NCBI RefSeq assembly: GCF_014642875.1
Contig: NZ_BMJC01000003.1
Location: forward strand, 620,001-684,000
Direction of reading: 5' to 3'
DNA: 64,000 nt
Source: Puia dinghuensis
GTDB taxonomy: Bacteria > Bacteroidota > Bacteroidia > Chitinophagales > Chitinophagaceae
The notes below the pieces were generated by a model. The model saw only the letters and a program-made list of their open reading frames with translations, had not been told where the DNA came from and did no database searches. Position 1 is the stretch's first letter. Each line of letters begins with the position of its first letter. A program made the position numbers and the translations under genes. Shown piece by piece: positions 46,431-55,875 of the stretch.

Positions 46431-47704
46431 ACGGGTTCCGCCTCCTTTCCGGTGGATGCTGTGGTACGGCCGGCATCGCCTCCTTCGGTGGACTCGACGT
46501 TGCGGGCTACACTGAGGATGATGCCGATGGCCAGACAGGTAAACAGGAAACTGCTGCCGCCCATGCTCACCAACGGCAGGGTGACACCTGTCACCGGGAA
46601 AAGGTTTACGTTGACTGCCATGTTAGCCAGAGCCTGGATGACAAGGGTGAAGCTAAGCCCCAATGCGAGGAAGGCTCCAAAGGCAAAGGGGCAGCGTCTG
46701 AAGATGCGGATGCTGCGCAGCAGGAACACCAGGTAGATGAATACAATAAAAATTCCGCCCACCATTCCGTATTCCTCGATGATGATGGCATAGATGAAGT
46801 CGGAATAAGGGTGCGGAAGAAAATTCCGTTGTTGGCTATTGCCGGGGCCCAGACCCAGGATACCACCTTTTGCGATGGCGATCTTGGCTTGGTTTATCTG
46901 GTAACTATTATCACCGTTATCTTCTTTTCCGCCATAGACAAAGGTCTCTACGCGGCTGATCCAGGTATCCACCCGGACGAAGAGCCCGCTTTTGCCTTCG
47001 ACCTTTGGTTTCTCCGTTGTCCCGCCATTGGCGCTATGCCGGATGACGGCTGCGGAGATGAGCAGCGCGACAGGAATAGCCGCCACGCCGATGGTCAGCA
47101 GCAAATGTTTGGCGCTGACCCTGCCGATAAACAGGAGCATCAGGCTGGTGGCGCCGATGAGCAGGGCGGTGGAGAGGTTTGCAGGCGCGATCAGCAGACA
47201 GATGATGGCTACCGGGGTGATCACGGGCAGGAAGCCGCTGCGGAAATCCTTGATCACATCCTGTTTCTTACTCAGCAGCCGGCCCAGGTACATGAAGAGC
47301 GCGAGCTTCGCCAGATCGGAGGTCTGGAAGGTCATATTGATAATGGGCAACCGGATCCAGCGGCTGCCCTCGTTTAGTTTTACTCCAAAGAAGAGCGTAT
47401 AGAACAGCAAGGGTATGGAGATGATGAAGAGGATTCTTGCCACCTTGGAATAAACAGTATAGTTCACCTGATGGGCAAAGTAGATGATCATTACTCCGAC
47501 CAGGATGAAAGCAAATTGTTTGAAGAGATAGACCTCGGTGTTGCCCTTGTACATTTTATAGGCCAACAGACCCGTTGAGCTGTACACGACAAGCAGGGAC
47601 ACGACGGCAAGCAGGACTACTGCAGTCCAGATGACCTTGTCGCCCTTCGTCCTCGAACGGAGCCCGCTAAAGGGTGTTCTTTCTATCGTCGTGGTATTGC
47701 TCAT
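46427..47704 (-). CDS. ftsW: Peptidoglycan polymerase FtsW (SEDS family)
   Basis: 425 residues with about ten TM helices. SEDS glycosyltransferase that polymerises septal glycan together with the class B PBP encoded in the same cluster. Seen: first helix WTAVVLLAVVSLLVVYSST, GSRWIRLP (about 114-121), the SEDS hallmark GPGNSQQRNFLPHPYSDFIYAIIIEEYG (about 295-322) and PVTGVTLPLVSMGGSSFL near the C-terminus. Overlaps murD and murG by 4 bp each (ATGA-type). Confidence 0.95.
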   Translation of the reverse strand: MSNTTTIERTPFSGLRSRTKGDKVIWTAVVLLAVVSLLVVYSSTGLLAYKMYKGNTEVYLFKQFAFILVGVMIIYFAHQVNYTVYSKVARILFIISIPLLFYTLFFGVKLNEGSRWIRLPIINMTFQTSDLAKLALFMYLGRLLSKKQDVIKDFRSGFLPVITPVAIICLLIAPANLSTALLIGATSLMLLFIGRVSAKHLLLTIGVAAIPVALLISAAVIRHSANGGTTEKPKVEGKSGLFVRVDTWISRVETFVYGGKEDNGDNSYQINQAKIAIAKGGILGLGPGNSQQRNFLPHPYSDFIYAIIIEEYGMVGGIFIVFIYLVFLLRSIRIFRRCPFAFGAFLALGLSFTLVIQALANMAVNVNLFPVTGVTLPLVSMGGSSFLFTCLAIGIILSVARNVESTEGGDAGRTTASTGKEAEPV

Positions 47705-49041
47705 AGATCGCGGACAGCCTCCTTGAACTGTCTGCCCCTGTCCTCATAATTTTTAAAGAGATCAAAGCTGGCACAAGCCGGGCTCAGAAGAACCACGTCA
47801 CCCTTGGTTGCAAAATGGAAGGCGGCTTTTACGGCTTCTTCCGCGCTGGCGGTATTGACCATCAGCGGCACATCCTGCTGGAAGGCCTCATGTATCTTCC
47901 GGTTGTCCACTCCCAAACAGACGATGGCTTTTACCTTCTCCTTTACCAGGTCACGGATGAGGGAGTAGTCATTCCCTTTGTCGACGCCGCCAAGGATGAG
48001 GATGGTCGGTTTTTCCATGCTTTCCAGGGCATACCAGGTGGAGTTGACGTTGGTCGCCTTGGAATCGTTGATAAATTCCACCCCTCTCACGGTGCTGACG
48101 TACTCCATCCGATGCTCCAGCGCTTCGAAACTCTGTATCGCCTCGCGAATCTTCTCTTTGCGGATGCCAACGGTGGCGGATGCGATGCCTGCTGCCATGG
48201 TGTTGTATTGATTGTGAATGCCTTTGAGGGCAAAATCGTAGATGCTCATTTGTAGTTTCTCACTACCGGTGTTGATGTTCATTTGGCCGTTTCTGATGGA
48301 TCCTCCTTGGTTGATGTCTTGTTGCATGGTAAATGGTAGTGGGTTAGAGTGAATTTCGAATTGGTCTATATATTTTTTTATGATAGGGTCGTCTGCACAA
48401 TAGATGAAATAGTCTTCCGCCGTTTGGTTCATCGTAATCCGGAACTTGCTGGCGATGTAGTTCTCGAATTTGTAGTCATAGCGGTCGAGATGGTCTTCGG
48501 TGATATTGGTAAGAATGGCTATTTCCGACCGGAAAGCGTGGATATCATCCAGCTGGAAGCTGCTGATCTCGCACACGTACCATTGTTTCGGGTCTTCCGC
48601 TACCTGCCGGGCAAAGGAATACCCGATGTTGCCAACCAGCGCAGCATCAAGCCCGCCATGACGGCAGATGTGGTAGGTAAGGGCCGTTGTCGTGCTCTTA
48701 CCGTTGCTTCCGGTGATGCCGATGACGCGGCCGTCGCCTTTGTGACGCCAGGCCAGTTCGATCTCACTGATCACGGGGATACCCTTTGCCCGAATAGCTT
48801 TCACCATCGGGGTCTTGTCGGGGATGCCCGGGCTTTTCATCACTTCATCGGCATCGAGGATCCTGGATTCGGAGTGACCGCCTTCTTCGAAAAGGATGCC
48901 ATGGTTCTGAAGGTCGCTGCGGTAGGTGTTTTTCAGTTGGCCACCATCGGACAAGAATACCTCGTATCCTTCCTTTTTAGCAAGGATAGCAGCACCAACG
49001 CCGCTTTCGCCACCACCGAGTATGACCATTTTTTTCGACAT
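47701..49041 (-). CDS. murD: UDP-N-acetylmuramoyl-L-alanine--D-glutamate ligase
   Basis: 446 residues from the ATG at 49041; an in-frame start six codons upstream (49059) would add residues outside the usual family N-terminus. Adds D-Glu to UDP-MurNAc-L-Ala. Seen: MVILGGGESGVGAA (5-18), P-loop GSNGKST (111-117), EISSFQLDDI, NDSKATNVNSTWYALE, and the C-terminal LLSPACASFDLFKNYEDRGRQFKEAV, all typical. It is separated from mraY by 150 bp of folded non-coding sequence. Confidence 0.95.
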   Translation of the reverse strand: MSKKMVILGGGESGVGAAILAKKEGYEVFLSDGGQLKNTYRSDLQNHGILFEEGGHSESRILDADEVMKSPGIPDKTPMVKAIRAKGIPVISEIELAWRHKGDGRVIGITGSNGKSTTTALTYHICRHGGLDAALVGNIGYSFARQVAEDPKQWYVCEISSFQLDDIHAFRSEIAILTNITEDHLDRYDYKFENYIASKFRITMNQTAEDYFIYCADDPIIKKYIDQFEIHSNPLPFTMQQDINQGGSIRNGQMNINTGSEKLQMSIYDFALKGIHNQYNTMAAGIASATVGIRKEKIREAIQSFEALEHRMEYVSTVRGVEFINDSKATNVNSTWYALESMEKPTILILGGVDKGNDYSLIRDLVKEKVKAIVCLGVDNRKIHEAFQQDVPLMVNTASAEEAVKAAFHFATKGDVVLLSPACASFDLFKNYEDRGRQFKEAVRDL

Positions 49042-49053
49042 AATTGCTCTTTT

Positions 49054-49112
49054 CCCCACCGGCCGGCTAATGATTGGCCTTCGGCCGATCCGGCTCCGCC
49101 GGATTAGCGGGG
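49054..49112. repeat. Folded palindromic element between mraY and murD
   Basis: Two adjacent hairpins, attggcc-TTC-ggccgat (49073-49089) and atccggc-TCC-gccggat (49088-49104), are enclosed by outer arms gctaat / attagc (49066-49071 and 49103-49108) and cccc / gggg (49054-49057, 49109-49112). The whole can fold into a branched structure. It fills the largest gap of the operon; the rest of 49042-49191 shows no gene. Confidence 0.6.
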
Positions 49113-49191
49113 TTCTTCATAAGTATTGGACATAACTGCACCACAATTTCTTTTGCTGCGAGGTTGGTGTATGTGGTTTTTCAATTTTAGC

Positions 49192-50472
49192 TTACCTGAT
49201 CTTCAACGTCGCTATGGCAAATGCCACGCAGAGGATCGTCACGATCCAAAACCTCGTCACGATCTTGCTCTCATGATAACCCAGCTTTTGATAATGATGA
49301 TGCAGGGGACTCATGAGAAAGACCCTTTTCCCCTCGCCATATTTCTTTTTTGTATATCGGAAATAGGTGACTTGTATCACTACACTCAGATTTTCCACCA
49401 GGAATACGCCACAGAAAATGGGGATCAGCCATTCCTTGCGCACGATAATGGCCAGGGCGGCGATGATGCCACCGAGGGTAAGGCTGCCCGTATCGCCCAT
49501 GAATACCTGCGCCGGGTAGGCATTATACCAGAGAAAGCCCACACAGGCGCCGATGAGCGCGCCGATGAAGATGGATAATTCCCCCAGGTTGGGGATATAC
49601 ATGATGTTGAGGTATTCCGCAAAGCGGATATTACCGCTGGCATAGGCAAAAATCCCCAGGCAGGCGCCAATGACGGCACTGACGCCGGTGGCGAGACCAT
49701 CCAATCCATCGGTGAGGTTGGCTCCGTTGGACACTGCCGTGATGATAAAGATCACAATAATGATATAGAGCACCCAGGTGAGCCCTCTTATCGCCTGTGG
49801 CAGCAGCTTGGAATAATTGAATTCGTGCGTCTTCACAAAGGGAATGGTGGTGATCGGTTCTTTTGCTTCCACAAAATATTTCTTCTCCTTGTCCAACGTC
49901 ACGACCTTGATGCCGGTGGTATCGGCCGGAAGTTTAGCTCCCACGTATTCGCGCCAGACGCGAGTGTTGGCGTTGAAGTACAGGGTATATCCTACCACGA
50001 CGCCCAGCACTACCTGGCCAAGGATCTTGAACCAACCCGCAAGACCGTCCTTGTCGCCTTTTTTGTAGGGCACGCCCGTTTCCTTGGCGATGCGTTTTGC
50101 CCGGAGTTTCAGATAGTCATCTATAAAGCCGATGAGCCCAAGCCAGATGGTACTGAAGATCATGAGGCGGATATAGGCTTTATGCAGATCGGCCAGGAGT
50201 AAGGTGGGAATGAGGATGGCCAGAATGATGATAAAGCCCCCCATGGTCGGCGTCCCTTTCTTTTGTTGTTCGCCGGCCAGCCCCAGGTCGCGGACGGTCT
50301 CGCCTATCTGTTTTCTTACCAGCAGGCGGATCAGTCTTTTGCCAAAGATCATGCTGACGACGAGCGACAAGACAACGGCCACCAGCACCCGGGAGGTAAT
50401 GAACTGGAACAGGGCGCTGCCCGGCACCTTTATACCGTGTTGTCTAAACCATTCAAATAAGTAGTACAGCAT
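49192..50472 (-). CDS. mraY: Phospho-N-acetylmuramoyl-pentapeptide transferase
   Basis: 426 residues, longer than E. coli MraY (360). Transfers phospho-MurNAc-pentapeptide to undecaprenyl phosphate, making lipid I. Ten TM helices. Seen: GTPTMGG (about 74-80), FIDDYLKL (the Asp pair, about 116-123), NLTDGLDGLATG (about 251-262) and VFMGDTGSL (about 328-336). The extra length is a loop of about 60 residues (about 170-230, with AKLPADTTGIKVVTLDKEKKY) between helices, typical of Bacteroidota. It follows murE by 5 bp. Confidence 0.95.
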   Translation of the reverse strand: MLYYLFEWFRQHGIKVPGSALFQFITSRVLVAVVLSLVVSMIFGKRLIRLLVRKQIGETVRDLGLAGEQQKKGTPTMGGFIIILAILIPTLLLADLHKAYIRLMIFSTIWLGLIGFIDDYLKLRAKRIAKETGVPYKKGDKDGLAGWFKILGQVVLGVVVGYTLYFNANTRVWREYVGAKLPADTTGIKVVTLDKEKKYFVEAKEPITTIPFVKTHEFNYSKLLPQAIRGLTWVLYIIIVIFIITAVSNGANLTDGLDGLATGVSAVIGACLGIFAYASGNIRFAEYLNIMYIPNLGELSIFIGALIGACVGFLWYNAYPAQVFMGDTGSLTLGGIIAALAIIVRKEWLIPIFCGVFLVENLSVVIQVTYFRYTKKKYGEGKRVFLMSPLHHHYQKLGYHESKIVTRFWIVTILCVAFAIATLKIR

Positions 50473-50477
50473 ACCTT

Positions 50478-51944
50478 TTATTTATCCAGCAATTCAAAAA
50501 ATTCCAATAACACTTGTTTATCGTCAAAGGGATATTTTACCCCTTTTATCTCCTGGTATTTCTCATGTCCTTTTCCCGCAATGAGCAGGATATCTTCGGG
50601 GCCGGCGAGGTTCAGCGCCGTGCGGATCGCCTCTTTCCGGTCGGTGATCGAAATATATTTTCTTTTTGCTGCAGTGTTAAGCCCTGCCTCGACGTCGCGA
50701 ATGATCTGTTCGGGGTCTTCAGTCCGGGGATTATCCGAGGTGATGATGACCCGGTCGCTGTATTCAGCGGCAGCTGCACCCATCAGCGGCCGTTTCGTCT
50801 TGTCGCGATCGCCACCGGCTCCCATGACAGTAATGATCTTTTCATGCCCCTTCCTGAGCTTCTGGATCGTGGTCAGCACATTGATCAGCGCATCAGGTGT
50901 ATGAGCATAGTCCACGATGCCGATGATCTTTTCCTTTGGCGACACCACATAATCGAACCGTCCTTCGGCGCCGCTGAGGGTGCTGAGGACGCGCAGTATC
51001 TCGTTCCTGTCCTGCCCCAGGCAGATGGCGGCGCCGTAAACAGCCAGCAGGTTATAGGCGTTGAATTCTCCGATGAGCCGGAAATGGACTTCCTGGTCAT
51101 TGATGGTCATGACGAGCCCGGTGAGATTGTTCTCCAGGATCCGCCCTTTGAATTCGGCCAGGGTCTTCAGGCTATAGAAATATTTCTTTGCGTTGGTGTT
51201 CTGTAACATCACGGCGCCCCGCTTGTCGTCGGCGTTGGAGATGGCAAAGGCATCGGAGGGCAGGGAGTCAAAGAAAGACTTCTTTACCCGGATATATTCA
51301 TCAAAGGTCTTGTGATAGTCGAGGTGATCTTGGGTGATGTTGCTGAATATTCCCCCCGTGTATCTCAGGCCTGCTACTCGGTGCTGATGGATGGCGTGGG
51401 AGCTGGTCTCCATAAAGACATGGGTACAGCCTTCATCCACCATGTCCCTAAGCAGGGCATTGAGATGCAGAGCGTCGGGGGTGGTATGCGTGGCCGCTAC
51501 GATACGGTCGCCGATGTGGTTCTGAACGGTGCTGAGAAGACCGCATTTATACCCCAGTTCGGAAAAGAGCTTATATAATAAGGTGGCGATGGTCGTTTTC
51601 CCGTTGGTCCCGGTGACGCCCACGAGCCTTAGCTTTTCGGATGGCTGGCCGTAGAAGTTGTGCGCGATGACGCCGGCGGAGGCGGCGCTATCCTCCACCT
51701 GGATATAGGTGATCCCTTCCTGTAAATTGCCGGGGAGGTCTTCGCAGACGATGGCGATGGCTCCGGCCTCGATCACCGCGGAGATATATTGGTGGCCGTC
51801 GACGTGCGTACCTTTCACCGCAATGAACAGGGTGCCGGGTCCTGCGAGCCGGGAGTCTGTTTGCAGATTGGTGATGGCCTTATCGCGGGGCCCTACGATG
51901 CTCCGGATACTTACCTTATATACTATGTCCTGCAGGTTTGCCAT
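50478..51944 (-). CDS. murE: UDP-MurNAc-tripeptide ligase, meso-diaminopimelate adding
   Basis: 488 residues. Adds the third amino acid of the stem peptide. Seen: P-loop TGTNGKTT (111-118), SSHAIHQHRV, the carbamylated-lysine region (about 216-225), and the specificity motif DNPR (404-407), which in MurE signals meso-diaminopimelate rather than lysine. GHEKYQEI near the C-terminus is also typical. It lies between the PBP gene (19 bp) and mraY (5 bp). Confidence 0.95.
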   Translation of the reverse strand: MANLQDIVYKVSIRSIVGPRDKAITNLQTDSRLAGPGTLFIAVKGTHVDGHQYISAVIEAGAIAIVCEDLPGNLQEGITYIQVEDSAASAGVIAHNFYGQPSEKLRLVGVTGTNGKTTIATLLYKLFSELGYKCGLLSTVQNHIGDRIVAATHTTPDALHLNALLRDMVDEGCTHVFMETSSHAIHQHRVAGLRYTGGIFSNITQDHLDYHKTFDEYIRVKKSFFDSLPSDAFAISNADDKRGAVMLQNTNAKKYFYSLKTLAEFKGRILENNLTGLVMTINDQEVHFRLIGEFNAYNLLAVYGAAICLGQDRNEILRVLSTLSGAEGRFDYVVSPKEKIIGIVDYAHTPDALINVLTTIQKLRKGHEKIITVMGAGGDRDKTKRPLMGAAAAEYSDRVIITSDNPRTEDPEQIIRDVEAGLNTAAKRKYISITDRKEAIRTALNLAGPEDILLIAGKGHEKYQEIKGVKYPFDDKQVLLEFFELLDK

Positions 51945-51963
51945 AACCTTTTCGGCATCTTGT

Positions 51964-54081
51964 TTAATCCAGTTGAATAAATATTGTTTCTCGTTTTTGC
52001 AAGGGGCTGCCCGGCTCGATACTTTGTGTCCTTACTTTTCCACTACCTTTCACCGCAACCCGGAGGTCCATGCCCTCCAGCAGATAGAGCGCGTCTTTCA
52101 GCCCCATTCCTTTTACATCCGGCATCATTTGGCGGGATACTGGTTCACGGTTCAACACCGGCTGGCTGCCTCGCGTCGAGGCATAGAGCCGGCCATAGTC
52201 GGTACTGCCGGCCGAGTCGGTATAGGTGAGCCCCATTGTCTGTTCGACCAGCTTTATATCGCGGGTGCGGCCGGCATAACAATAGCGGAGGCTATCCTTT
52301 GTCAGCGGCGGGGTAGCGGCGAATTCCTGGTCGGCGCTTGTGCTCATCAGGTGATCGGCGACTTCCCGGAAGACCGGTGCAGCTACTGCTGCGCCATAGA
52401 ATTTCTTTGCAAAGGGTTTGTTCTTTATCACGACGATGCAGGTATATTTCGGGGCAGCAGCCGGGAAATAGCCTACAAAGGTGGATTGATAGATATGATC
52501 GGCATAGCCGCGCGAACGATTGGCTACGAGCGCAGTGCCCGTCTTGCCGGCCACTTTATAAAAGGCATCCTTGAAAACCTTCGTGCCTGTACCTTCCGGG
52601 TCCTGGCAGACACCGATGAGGCATTCCTTTAATTGGCGAAGGGTTTCATCGCTACAGATCTTTTCTACGATGGCGGTGGGTTGGTTCTCTTTTACGGTGA
52701 TTCCCGATTCCTGGACAGAGCTGACGAGATAGGGCTTCATCATGCGGCCATTATTGGCGACAGCATTGTATAGGGTGAGCGTCTGCAATGGAGAAACCAG
52801 CACTTCATACCCAAATGCCATCCATGGAAGAGCGGTGGCACTCCATGTCCGTGACTTGGGGGTGATGATCACCGGCGTAGATTCACCCACAAGGTCGATA
52901 CCTGTAGGGCGATCGAGGTGCAGTTTCCGCAGGTGATCGATAAATTGATTGGGATTGGTAGAATAATGCGCAACGGCGAGTTTGGCCATGCCGACGTTGG
53001 AGCTGAGCTCAAAAGCCTCTTTTACAGGAACGACATATTTGCCATGTTTTTCCGCGTCGTATACGGTGCGGTTGGATATCTTCCATGTGCCGCCTTCCAG
53101 GTTGACGGTATTGCTGAGGGATATCTTTTTATCTTCCAAAAGGGACAACAGAGTCGCCAGCTTGAAAGTGGAGCCGGGTTCGGTGGCGCGGATGGCGTAG
53201 TTGAGGTCTTCCCAGTACGTTCCATCGGGTTGGAGGCCGAGATTAGCAATGGCTTTGATCCTGCCGGTCGCCACTTCCATGACGATGCAGGTGCCATGTT
53301 CGGCTTCGTTGTCGATCAGTTCTTTCAACAAGGCATTTTCCACGATGTCCTGGATGTTCACATCGATGGTAGTTACAATATCCTTGCCGTTCTCTGCCTC
53401 GATCTCATAGCCTTCGACAGGGATATATGTTCCACCGGCGATGTAGCGGACGAGACGACGGCCGGACTCACCTCTGAGAAGAGTGTCATATGTTCTTTCG
53501 AGCCCGACGTTTTGGGCATTCGCTCTTGCCAGGCCAATGGTACGATTGGCCAGCAAGCCGAACGGATTCAATCTTTTATTAACCACTTCCGCAATGAAGC
53601 CGCTTTTGTTGCGGCCCTGGCGGACGAGGGGGAAGTTGCGGAGTTTCTGGTATTTTTCAAAGGAAACATTGGACTGCAGCTCGTAGTAGCGATCGACGGT
53701 TCGGTAGCCTTTTAACAATATCTTTTTGTAGGCTGCAGCGGACTGGTCGTCGAAGAGCGCAGCGAGACAGCCGGAGAGCGAGTCGAGGTTCTCGGTGAAG
53801 CGGCGGCCATTCTTTTCGCGGAGGCCGTCGGCGCCAAAGTCGATATAGATGTTGAAATAGGGGATCGAAGTGCTGAGCATGCTGCTGTCCTCGCTGTAGA
53901 TGGTGCCGCGTTCGGCATCGAGTTCTACGAATTTTTGGTGAAGGCTGTCGCTAAGCCCTTTCCAGTAGGCGCCCTGTACACGCTGGATATAAAATACCTT
54001 TCCCAGCACCACGAGCGATAGCGCTACGATGCCGAGAAAGCAGAGGTAGACCCTCCATAATATATCGCGTTTGACTTCCAT
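51964..54081 (-). CDS. ftsI: Class B penicillin-binding protein (FtsI/PBP3 type) with PASTA domain
   Basis: 705 residues. Septal transpeptidase partner of FtsW. One N-terminal TM helix (about 9-30), a pedestal domain (about 45-230), and a transpeptidase with all three active-site motifs: S304-x2-K307 (EPGSTFKLA), S360-x-N362 (ELSSNVGM), K513-T-G515 (AGKTGTAL). The final ~65 residues (about 641-705) form one PASTA repeat (MPDVKGMGLKDALYLLEGMDLRVAV...), a peptidoglycan-binding module common in Gram-positive PBPs and also in Bacteroidota. It lies 5 bp after the ftsL-like gene. Confidence 0.94.
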   Translation of the reverse strand: MEVKRDILWRVYLCFLGIVALSLVVLGKVFYIQRVQGAYWKGLSDSLHQKFVELDAERGTIYSEDSSMLSTSIPYFNIYIDFGADGLREKNGRRFTENLDSLSGCLAALFDDQSAAAYKKILLKGYRTVDRYYELQSNVSFEKYQKLRNFPLVRQGRNKSGFIAEVVNKRLNPFGLLANRTIGLARANAQNVGLERTYDTLLRGESGRRLVRYIAGGTYIPVEGYEIEAENGKDIVTTIDVNIQDIVENALLKELIDNEAEHGTCIVMEVATGRIKAIANLGLQPDGTYWEDLNYAIRATEPGSTFKLATLLSLLEDKKISLSNTVNLEGGTWKISNRTVYDAEKHGKYVVPVKEAFELSSNVGMAKLAVAHYSTNPNQFIDHLRKLHLDRPTGIDLVGESTPVIITPKSRTWSATALPWMAFGYEVLVSPLQTLTLYNAVANNGRMMKPYLVSSVQESGITVKENQPTAIVEKICSDETLRQLKECLIGVCQDPEGTGTKVFKDAFYKVAGKTGTALVANRSRGYADHIYQSTFVGYFPAAAPKYTCIVVIKNKPFAKKFYGAAVAAPVFREVADHLMSTSADQEFAATPPLTKDSLRYCYAGRTRDIKLVEQTMGLTYTDSAGSTDYGRLYASTRGSQPVLNREPVSRQMMPDVKGMGLKDALYLLEGMDLRVAVKGSGKVRTQSIEPGSPLQKRETIFIQLD

Positions 54082-54086
54082 CTGTT

Positions 54087-54386
54087 TTATTTCACGGTGT
54101 CCACTAGCACATAGGGCGGATGAGTGAGCTCCTTCAGTCCAAAAGGCTCCACAGCCTTCGCCAGCTCGCTCTGTTTGCTCCGGAACATCACTTCACTTTT
54201 CAGCGTTTTGTACTCATATTGCAATTCCTTCAGCTCTTTGTTTGTCCGGGTGATATCCCGGGAGATCTTGTCGGCATAATGGCCGTTGTAGATGTAGATC
54301 ACTGCGAGTGCGGCGAGGAAGAGGAAGAAACCCATATTCTTCATGATCCAGCGATAGCCAAGCAGGGAAGGTTTCCATTTAGTCAT
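54087..54386 (-). CDS. ftsL: FtsL-like cell division protein
   Basis: 99 residues. Bitopic: short cytoplasmic end, TM helix (about 18-35), then a coiled-coil stretch (about 40-80: SRDITRTNKELKELQYEYKTLKSEVMFRSKQSELAKAVEPFG) ending THPPYVLVDTVK. Size, topology and position between rsmH and the PBP identify it as the FtsL equivalent, although sequence identity to E. coli FtsL is minimal, as usual. It should pair with a FtsB-like partner encoded elsewhere and with FtsQ. Confidence 0.85.
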   Translation of the reverse strand: MTKWKPSLLGYRWIMKNMGFFLFLAALAVIYIYNGHYADKISRDITRTNKELKELQYEYKTLKSEVMFRSKQSELAKAVEPFGLKELTHPPYVLVDTVK

Positions 54387-54387
54387 T

Positions 54388-55326
54388 TTATATGCGTTCG
54401 GCGATCCGTAGCTTGGCGCTGCGGGATCGTGGGTTTTGGCGTAATTCGGTCTCGCCGGATATCACCGGTTTTTTGGTAATCGCTTTTAACAGGGGGGGTG
54501 CCGTACTCTGTCCGAAGGGATCAGACGGGTCTTCGTCTTCGAAGGATCCTTTTTTAAAGAAGTTCTTGACGAGCCTGTCTTCCAGGGAATGAAAGGTGAT
54601 GATCGCTACACGGCCGCCTATAGAAAGCAGCCCGGGCACCTGTTGCAACATTTCTTTTAAAGCTCCCAATTCATCGTTCACTTCAATGCGTAAGGCTTGA
54701 AAAACCTGGGCAAAGTATTTGTTGGGATTCCCTTTCACCACGCTATTCAACGCCGTTTTAAAGTTGGCAATGGTCCTTAGCGACATTGTGCCGCGCATCT
54801 GCACGATGGTCCGTGCGAGTGTTCTGGCATTTGTCACTTCCCCATACTGCTCGAATAACTTGTGCAACTGCTGTTCAGACCAGGTATTGACGACCTCATA
54901 TGCGGTGAGGGTCTGGCGTTGGTCCATCCTCATGTCCATATCGCCTTCAAAGCGATAGGAGAAGCCTCTATGCCCTTCATCGAACTGGTGGCTGCTGACG
55001 CCCAGGTCGGCCAATATTCCGTCTACGGCAACGGTTTCGTGCAAACGCAGGAAACGACCGACGTGGCGGAAGTTGTGGGGCAGGAAGGTGATACGGCTGT
55101 CATCCGGCAGATTGCGTCGGGCGTCGCTGTCCTGGTCGAAGGCGAAGAGCTTTCCTTTTGGACCCAGCCTTTCGAGGATGCCGCGGGAATGGCCACCGCC
55201 GCCAAAGGTGAGGTCGACATAGACCCCTTGAGGCCGGATGGCTAGCCCGTCAAGCGTCTCCTGCAGAAGGACGGGCAGGTGATAAGAATAATCGCCTTTA
55301 TTGTCCTGGCTGTTCGACGTCGTCAT
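54388..55326 (-). CDS. rsmH: 16S rRNA (cytosine1402-N4)-methyltransferase
   Basis: 312 residues. SAM-dependent enzyme (MraW) that methylates C1402 in the ribosomal decoding centre. Seen: YSYHLPVLLQETLDGLAI at the N-terminus, motif I VYVDLTFGGGGHSRGILERLG (about 35-55), FDQDSDARRN, LADLGVSSHQFDEGHRGFSYRFEGDMDMRMD (about 106-137), and the C-terminal segment VAIITFHSLEDRLVKNFFK. Its start overlaps the mraZ stop by 4 bp (ATGA). Confidence 0.96.
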   Translation of the reverse strand: MTTSNSQDNKGDYSYHLPVLLQETLDGLAIRPQGVYVDLTFGGGGHSRGILERLGPKGKLFAFDQDSDARRNLPDDSRITFLPHNFRHVGRFLRLHETVAVDGILADLGVSSHQFDEGHRGFSYRFEGDMDMRMDQRQTLTAYEVVNTWSEQQLHKLFEQYGEVTNARTLARTIVQMRGTMSLRTIANFKTALNSVVKGNPNKYFAQVFQALRIEVNDELGALKEMLQQVPGLLSIGGRVAIITFHSLEDRLVKNFFKKGSFEDEDPSDPFGQSTAPPLLKAITKKPVISGETELRQNPRSRSAKLRIAERI

Positions 55327-55784
55327 GACGTGAGCCCTCCCGGGTTCATCACCTGCTTAGCCAGGCTGCTGAATGCTTCCGGTGAAAAAGATTCAAAGAA
55401 CTGTTGGTACTTACTTTTATCCCAGATTTCGATCTTGTCTACTGCTGCCGCCAGTACGATGTCTTTTTCGAGACCGGCGTGTTCTTTTAAGTTTTGAGGG
55501 ATCAACAACCGCCCGGCGGAATCCAGTTCGACCATTGTCGCCCCATTCAGGAAATATCTCCTGAATTGACGAACTTCGGGGTCAAAATCATTTAATTGGC
55601 TTACCCTGGCGAATATGGGTTCCCAGCTTTTCATCGGATAGAGACTTAGGCATTTTTCAAATCCGCGATTGATGACAAACTGGGCGGGACCGTCTTCCGG
55701 CAATTGCTTTTTGAAGCCGACCGGAAGCAGGAAGCGACCTTTCGAGTCCAAAGTAGCTTCGTATTCGCCCAGAAAACCAATCAT
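55323..55784 (-). CDS. mraZ: Transcriptional regulator MraZ
   Basis: 153 residues. DNA-binding repressor with two AbrB-like SpoVT motifs: FLGEYEATLDSKGRFLLPVGFKKQL (about 4-28) and the second copy GATMVELDSAGRLLIPQNLKEHAGL (about 80-105). It is the first gene of the dcw cluster, as in most bacteria, and binds tandem boxes in its own promoter. Three boxes with the expected 10-bp spacing are present upstream at 55818-55845. Complete and in its usual place. Confidence 0.95.
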   Translation of the reverse strand: MIGFLGEYEATLDSKGRFLLPVGFKKQLPEDGPAQFVINRGFEKCLSLYPMKSWEPIFARVSQLNDFDPEVRQFRRYFLNGATMVELDSAGRLLIPQNLKEHAGLEKDIVLAAAVDKIEIWDKSKYQQFFESFSPEAFSSLAKQVMNPGGLTS

Positions 55785-55817
55785 TTATGAAGAGTTGAAT
55801 CAATTTTGACTAATACT

Positions 55818-55845
55818 AACACAAAATAACACTTTTTCCCACTTT
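55818..55845 (-). promoter_or_regulatory. MraZ box array in the mraZ promoter
   Basis: On the minus strand three units AAAGTGGG, AAAGTGTT and TTTGTGTT begin exactly 10 bp apart (plus-strand 55838-55845, 55828-55835, 55818-55825). They resemble known MraZ sites (tandem TGGGN or AAAGTGK repeats at 10-bp spacing) and lie 34-61 bp before the mraZ start. Confidence 0.65.
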
Positions 55846-55875
55846 ATTAAGGGAAATGGATAAATTTAATTTTTC

